DNA of 64,000 nt from JAMCRM01 sp035561075. Lineage in GTDB: Bacteria > Acidobacteriota > Terriglobia > Bryobacterales > Bryobacteraceae. The notes under the pieces were generated by a model. The model was not told the origin of the DNA. It did no database searches and saw only the letters and a list, made by a program, of their open reading frames with translations. Positions within the stretch are counted from its first letter, which is position 1. The number at the start of each line of letters is the position of its first letter. The stretch covers positions 14,358 through 78,357 of the forward strand of contig DATMYF010000022.1 of the NCBI GenBank assembly GCA_035561075.1, read 5' to 3'. Below are positions 60,813 through 64,000 of the stretch, in pieces. A program made the position numbers and the translations under genes.

Positions 60813-61898
60813 ATGAACGCGAACTTCGCCCGCCGCACGTTTCTGTTCTCCGCCGCCGGCTGGACCGTGGGCGCACACGCCGCGCCCGTGGACCGCCCCG
60901 CGCGGCTCGACCGTCGCAATCCTCTGCTCTACCATGACGAGAAGGGACGCGTGCAGACTGCCCGCAACGTCCGCGATTGGGAGCGCCGCCGCGCCGAAAT
61001 CCTGCGCGCCATGCAAGAGGTGATGGGACCCCTGCCGGGCAAGCAGAAGGACTGTCCCCTCGACATGCGCGTCGAAGAGGAAGCCGATGCCGGCTCGTAC
61101 GTGCGGCGGCTGGTGACCTACGCCTCCGAACCGGGCGGGCGTGTCCCCGCATATCTGCTCGTACCCAAGGCGGCCGAGAAGTCCGGAAAGCAGGCGCCCG
61201 CGGTGCTATGCCTGCATCCCACCGAGAACACCATCGGGCACAAAGTGGTGGTCGGGCTCGGCGGGAAAGCCAACCGGCAGTATGCTTCGGAACTTGCCGA
61301 GCGTGGGTACGTGACGCTGGCGCCCTCCTATCCGCTGCTCGCCAACTATCAACCGGATCTCAAGGCGCTCGGCTACCAAAGCGGCACCATGAAGGCCATC
61401 CGCGACAACATGCGCGGACTCGACTTGCTCGAGACGCTTCCCTACGTCCGAAAAGGCGCGTTCGGAGCCATCGGGCATTCGCTCGGCGGTCACAACTCGG
61501 TATACACCGCGGTCTTCGATCCGCGCATCCGGGCGGTGGTGTCCAGTTGCGGCCTCGATTCCTACGTGGATTACATGGACGGTAAGATCAAAGGCTGGAC
61601 GAGCGACCGTTACATGCCCAAGCTCGCCGAGTACGCCGATCGCCTCACCGACATACCGTTCGATTTTTACGAGATGGTCGCGGCACTTGCGCCGCGCCCC
61701 TGTTTCATCAGCGCGCCGCTTCAGGATTCGAATTTCAAGTGGAAGAGTGTCGACCAGATAGTCGCGGCTGCGCGCCGCGTCTACACGCTCTATGGGAAGC
61801 CGGAGAACCTTACCGTGGAGCACCCCGACTGCCCGCACGATTTTCCTGACGAAATGCGGCAGATCGCCTACGCTCTGTTCGACCGTCGCCTGCGCTAA
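60813..61898 (+). CDS. Tat-leader alpha/beta hydrolase (acetyl-xylan-esterase/dienelactone-hydrolase-like)
   Basis: 361 residues. The N-terminus NFARRTFLFSAAGWTVGAHA is a Tat-type leader. The hydrolase core has APAVLCLHPTE, the nucleophile elbow AIGHSLGGHNS (Ser), and a C-terminal His in HPDCPHDFP; the Asp is probably in the YGKPENL region or just before. The family includes cephalosporin-C deacetylase/acetyl-xylan esterase-like enzymes. With the divergent SGNH esterase it may form a pair that removes acyl groups from polysaccharide. Confidence 0.82.
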   Translation: MNANFARRTFLFSAAGWTVGAHAAPVDRPARLDRRNPLLYHDEKGRVQTARNVRDWERRRAEILRAMQEVMGPLPGKQKDCPLDMRVEEEADAGSYVRRLVTYASEPGGRVPAYLLVPKAAEKSGKQAPAVLCLHPTENTIGHKVVVGLGGKANRQYASELAERGYVTLAPSYPLLANYQPDLKALGYQSGTMKAIRDNMRGLDLLETLPYVRKGAFGAIGHSLGGHNSVYTAVFDPRIRAVVSSCGLDSYVDYMDGKIKGWTSDRYMPKLAEYADRLTDIPFDFYEMVAALAPRPCFISAPLQDSNFKWKSVDQIVAAARRVYTLYGKPENLTVEHPDCPHDFPDEMRQIAYALFDRRLR

Positions 61899-61972
61899 CT
61901 TGGCCCAGGTCGACATTGCCGTGCACCGACCATTTCGGGTATGATCGTCCGTTTGGAGGCTGGGATTGCGAG

Positions 61973-62512
61973 ATGAGGTCTGCCGGGTACTATCTGGAAC
62001 AGGCTCAGTTTGCGGTGGCCTACGTTAAATCGAAGATGGTGGACGGTGCCGACAACCACATCTGGGACATTTTCACCAGCGGCCTCGATTCCCGATCGTG
62101 TGTACCTGAGATGCGGGACAGCTACCGGACGGGCTTTTACAACAGCCAGCCTGCCGCCGAGAGAATTAACGTTGCGGCTATGTGGGCAGAAGCCTCGGGC
62201 TGCGGCAATTGTGGCGAGCAGTCGGCGATTGCGTATCAGTGGTTGCTCCGAAACAACGTTCTTCCGGTTGAGTTCATGCAGTTCGCCAAACCGAAAGATC
62301 ACAATTTCGTGGCCCTGGGCCGGGTTGCGGGCAGTAATGTCGCGCAACCGGCCACATGGGGTCCGGCTGGCGTAATCTGCGATCCGTGGAAGGGCAAGGT
62401 CTATCTCGCCGTCATGCTGAACCAGGTCTGGCCCGGGTGCACTCCGGAGCTGGTGGTCGGGGTGCCGCTGCCACCGCCGCCACGGAGCGCTGCAACCGCG
62501 CCGCCGCGATAG
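61973..62512 (+). CDS. Small papain/transglutaminase-like protein (putative cysteine peptidase)
   Basis: 179 residues from ATG 61973; an in-frame TTG at 61916 would add 19. No signal peptide is present. A Cys-His-Asp triad typical of the papain/transglutaminase-like fold is visible: Cys80 in GCGNCGEQSAIAYQWL, His110 in KDHNFVALGR, and Asp137 in ICDPWKG. The spacing resembles the peptidase-like domain of some bacterial toxins and effectors. The last 15 residues are Pro/Ala-rich. Function is unknown, and no immunity-like partner or secretion gene is next to it. GGAGG lies 14-18 bases upstream, longer than usual. Confidence 0.62.
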   Translation: MRSAGYYLEQAQFAVAYVKSKMVDGADNHIWDIFTSGLDSRSCVPEMRDSYRTGFYNSQPAAERINVAAMWAEASGCGNCGEQSAIAYQWLLRNNVLPVEFMQFAKPKDHNFVALGRVAGSNVAQPATWGPAGVICDPWKGKVYLAVMLNQVWPGCTPELVVGVPLPPPPRSAATAPPR

Positions 62513-62544
62513 CAGGCGAAAAGGGCTGCCCGATACACCTTATT

Positions 62545-62574
62545 TTGGACAGTTCCTCTTTTTGCTGGTAGACT
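62545..62574 (+). promoter_or_regulatory. Sigma-70-type promoter of the RRM gene
   Basis: TTGGAC (62545-62550) and TAGACT (62569-62574) are separated by 18 bases. A start a few bases later would give an untranslated leader of about 95 bases before the GTG at 62678. The leader contains GGAGG...CCTCC and other complementary stretches. A long structured leader is common for cold-responsive RNA-binding protein genes. Confidence 0.5.
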
Positions 62575-62677
62575 GAAGGAGGTTTGATCGTCTCGCCAAC
62601 TGAAGGCATGCCTCCGGCGTTTTCTCCGCTTGTTTGTCTGCCCGCAATTAGCCGCCCTCAAATCAAAGGAAACTAAC

Positions 62678-62983
62678 GTGAAGAACATTTTTGTAGGAAA
62701 CCTGAGTTTTGGGGCGACGGAAGATTCCGTCCGTTCACTTTTTGAAGCTTATGGCACCGTTGACCGCGTCAACATCGTCACCGATCGTGACTCGGGGCAG
62801 CCCAGAGGCTTTGGATTCGTTGAGATGAGCAACGATGCGGAAGGCGAGAAGGCCATTGCCGGCCTAAACGGTCGCGACCTTGACGGCAGAACCATGAACG
62901 TCAACGAAGCCCGCCCGAAGGAAGACCGTGGTGGCGGCGGCCGTTCCGGCGGCGGTGGTGGCTACGGCCGCAAGCGCTGGTAG
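62678..62983 (+). CDS. RRM-type RNA-binding protein, glycine-rich
   Basis: 101 residues. A single RRM domain has RNP2 NIFVGNLSF (about 3-11) and RNP1 RGFGFVEM (about 48-55). The tail is Gly/Arg-rich (RGGGGRSGGGGGYGRKRW). Bacterial Rbp proteins of this form bind single-stranded RNA and are often cold-induced. GTG start with AAAGGA 8-13 bases before it. Own promoter and terminator make it a single-gene unit. Confidence 0.92.
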   Translation: MKNIFVGNLSFGATEDSVRSLFEAYGTVDRVNIVTDRDSGQPRGFGFVEMSNDAEGEKAIAGLNGRDLDGRTMNVNEARPKEDRGGGGRSGGGGGYGRKRW

Positions 62984-63001
62984 GTTGCTGATTTCAAAAG
63001 C

Positions 63002-63048
63002 GCCCCGGTCTGGCACAAGTGCCGGATCGGGGCAACCTCACAATTTTT
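63002..63048 (+). terminator. Rho-independent terminator of the RRM gene
   Basis: A 14-bp stem with two G-T pairs (63002-63015 with 63020-63033) and a CAAG loop, followed 10 bases later by TTTTT (63044-63048). It lies 19 bases after the RRM stop. The gap between stem and T run is longer than ideal but the stem is strong. Confidence 0.75.
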
Positions 63049-63128
63049 ACCAAACTTCTCCAGCTCCGGTGCCGGTGGTTCACGGCTCCAGGAGCGCCAC
63101 CTCGCACTCCCCACTCCGCGACCGGATT

Positions 63129-63302
63129 ATGCTCCGCCCCGTGCGGTACGATCACAAACTTGCCGCGCAACTTCAGCAGCTTTGGCCGCTCGCTTGCCAG
63201 TTGCTAGACACCATGAGGAAACCAAAGTTGCCGAAGAAAGATCAACAACACCTGCCACGGAAGCTGAAGAAGCAGTTAAAAAAAGAGCGCGCGGCTAGCT
63301 AG
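63129..63302 (+). CDS. Possible small basic protein
   Basis: 57 codons, N-terminus MLRPVRYDHKLAAQL, with a very basic C-terminus (RKLKKQLKKERAAS). There is no ribosome-binding site before the ATG and no recognised family. It lies after the RRM terminator. It may be a real small RNA- or ribosome-binding protein or a chance frame; the evidence is weak. Confidence 0.28.
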   Translation: MLRPVRYDHKLAAQLQQLWPLACQLLDTMRKPKLPKKDQQHLPRKLKKQLKKERAAS

Positions 63303-63369
63303 AACTGAATGAAAAAGTGCAGGCCTGCGCCGGAGAACATCTCCGGCGCGGCATGCATCAGATGAGCAG

Positions 63370-63597
63370 CTACTTCCTCCCCAGGCGTTTGCCCGCGCCC
63401 GTGCCACCGCCCGTGCCGGGCTCGTGAAGCGGGCCAGATCCGTCCTGGGGCCCCGCTTTCTTTCCCGCGCGCTTCCCTTTTCCGGTGCCGTCTTTCTTCT
63501 GCACAGGGGTTCCACCACATGAACCCGGGACTTGAGAGAAAGCTGTACCGGCTGTAAGCAGAGCGGCTGCTGCAATTGCAATCAATGATTTCTGCAT
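63370..63597 (-). CDS. Small secreted basic glycine-rich protein
   Basis: 75 residues read leftwards. The N-terminus MQKSLIAIAAAALLTAGTAFSQ is a good signal peptide. The mature part is rich in Lys, Gly and Pro with no recognised domain (GTGKGKRAGKKAG, GTGGGTGAGKRLGRK). On the minus strand GGGAG stands about 13 bases before the ATG. It is likely a real small exported protein; function unknown. Confidence 0.55.
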   Translation of the reverse strand: MQKSLIAIAAAALLTAGTAFSQVPGSCGGTPVQKKDGTGKGKRAGKKAGPQDGSGPLHEPGTGGGTGAGKRLGRK

Positions 63598-63733
63598 CGT
63601 AGTTCGATCTCCCTTCTAGGAATTTCTGTATTGATAGACGGGATGACGAGGCCCGAAATTGCTAAATTGCCATTAACAGTTTGTTAAGGACTTGAACAGG
63701 GATGCGCCAGTACCACAGCCTCGCCAGATCTGC

Positions 63734-63739
63734 GATAAT
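63734..63739 (+). promoter_or_regulatory. Candidate -10 box of the tRNA-Thr gene
   Basis: GATAAT stands 10 bases before the first base of the tRNA. I see no matching -35 at 16-18 bases; TTGAAC at 63692 is too far away. The -10 assignment is therefore tentative. Confidence 0.35.
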
Positions 63740-63749
63740 GAGCGTGAAA

Positions 63750-63825
63750 GCCACCGTAGCTCAGTTGGCAGAGCGGCAGTTTTGTAAACTGCGGGTCGTG
63801 GGTTCGATTCCCTCCGGTGGCTCCA
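63750..63825 (+). tRNA. tRNA-Thr (anticodon TGT), CCA encoded
   Basis: A 76-base cloverleaf. The acceptor stem is GCCACCG / CGGTGGC with discriminator T and encoded CCA. The D-arm contains AGCTCAGTTGGCAGAGC. The anticodon stem is GCAGT / ACTGC around loop TTTGTAA, giving anticodon TGT for ACA codons. The T-arm is GTGGGTTCGATTCCCTC. All elements are standard, so the gene looks intact despite the insertion sequence just beyond it. Confidence 0.95.
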
Positions 63826-63829
63826 CCTC

Positions 63830-63871
63830 GGCTCTACGCCAATTGCCGAGCCAATCCCGGGCTCTACGCCA
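63830..63871. repeat. Direct repeat GGCTCTACGCCA (two copies)
   Basis: GGCTCTACGCCA occurs at 63830-63841 and 63860-63871, starting 5 bases after the tRNA. The second copy continues into the presumed insertion-sequence end. The first could be a remnant end from an earlier insertion, a duplicated terminal segment or part of the target. Confidence 0.55.
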
Positions 63872-64000
63872 TTAATGGGGGCACCCCCACCACTGAAGCA
63901 AATTCAAGAACACATCACTATAACCCTCAACCTGTAGTTCTGGAAATTGCGGAAGCCGAATGCCTGGCGTTGCAGGAGTTCCATTTTGGTGTGGAAGCCC
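63860..64000 (-). mobile_element. End of an insertion sequence (ISL3-like), running off the window
   Basis: The transposase C-terminus at 63904-64000 is followed by about 30 non-coding bases and a GGCTCT-type terminus at 63860, the kind of end seen in ISL3-family elements. A TGGGGGCACCCCCA dyad (63876-63889) lies just inside. The other end is beyond position 64000, so length and target duplication cannot be read. Family assignment is tentative. Confidence 0.5.
63904..64000 (-). CDS. Transposase C-terminus (partial, ISL3-like)
   Basis: Reading leftwards from the right edge the open frame gives HTKMELLQRQAFGFRNFQNY, then RLRVIVMCS and a TGA stop at 63904-63906. The 'RQA-GFRNF-NYRLRV' ending matches my recollection of the last residues of IS transposases of the ISL3/IS204 type. 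Only 31 residues are in the window, so the intactness of the gene cannot be judged. Confidence 0.6.
   Translation of the reverse strand, partial: GFHTKMELLQRQAFGFRNFQNYRLRVIVMCS

Larger units (their letters stand above)
62984..63369. other. 386-bp region after the RRM gene
   Basis: It begins with the RRM gene terminator (63002-63048). A possible 57-codon basic reading frame lies at 63129-63302. I see nothing else with support: no clear promoter and no repeats. Confidence 0.4.

Overview
The window looks like a chromosomal segment of a GC-rich member of the Acidobacteriota, most likely the Bryobacterales/Solibacteraceae. The main pointer is the secreted protein at 35392-38016. Its N-terminal region resembles the TIGR03437-type domain that is abundant in Solibacter-like genomes. 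Tat-type leaders on soluble enzymes, many GTG/TTG starts and tightly overlapping operons fit that group. This placement is inference; no rRNA or marker gene is present.

Positions 1-32695 are one long plus-strand exopolysaccharide/O-antigen type cluster of 29 genes, most of them overlapping by a few bases. It starts in the end of a NusG-like antiterminator. Export follows (Wza-like porin, Wzc-like copolymerase/tyrosine kinase). Next is a heptose activation and tailoring block: a guanylyltransferase-HAD phosphatase fusion, a GHMP heptose kinase, an epimerase/reductase, an RmlC-like epimerase, a sugar C-methyltransferase, an SDR and an M28-like protein. Then come a Wzx-like flippase, a Wzy-like polymerase, many glycosyltransferases (GT2, GT4, CgeB-like, split PssD/PssE), a WecA-like initiating transferase, and decoration enzymes (asparagine synthase-like amidotransferase, carbamoyltransferase, MBOAT plus AlgX-like acylation pair, FkbM methyltransferase, PIG-L deacetylase). 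Together they could build, flip, polymerise and export a heavily decorated, probably heptose-containing polymer.

Positions 32704-41244 hold secreted proteins: two paralogous minus-strand beta-helix proteins enclose a plus-strand GT4 and a glycoside-hydrolase-like protein. The second beta-helix paralogue carries three Ig-like and two malectin-like repeats.

Positions 41655-52407 are a mixed metabolic region: CDP-paratose 2-epimerase-like SDR, ROK regulator, YjbR protein, isocitrate-lyase-superfamily enzyme, secreted rhodanese, Tat-leader DegT aminotransferase, SSS symporter, heparinase-like lipoprotein and thioredoxin 2. The symporter, heparinase-like protein and aminotransferase suggest uptake and degradation of acidic polysaccharide.

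Positions 52424-58758 are a drug/metal efflux locus. A single 1473-residue polypeptide joins an RND pump to a TolC-like outer-membrane factor. It is preceded by its adaptor lipoprotein and faces a TetR regulator across two matching palindromic operators.

Positions 58777-64000 carry a ROK sugar kinase, an SGNH esterase, an alpha/beta hydrolase, a small papain/transglutaminase-like protein, an RRM RNA-binding protein with a clear promoter and terminator, a small secreted basic protein, tRNA-Thr(TGT), and the end of an insertion sequence running off the window.
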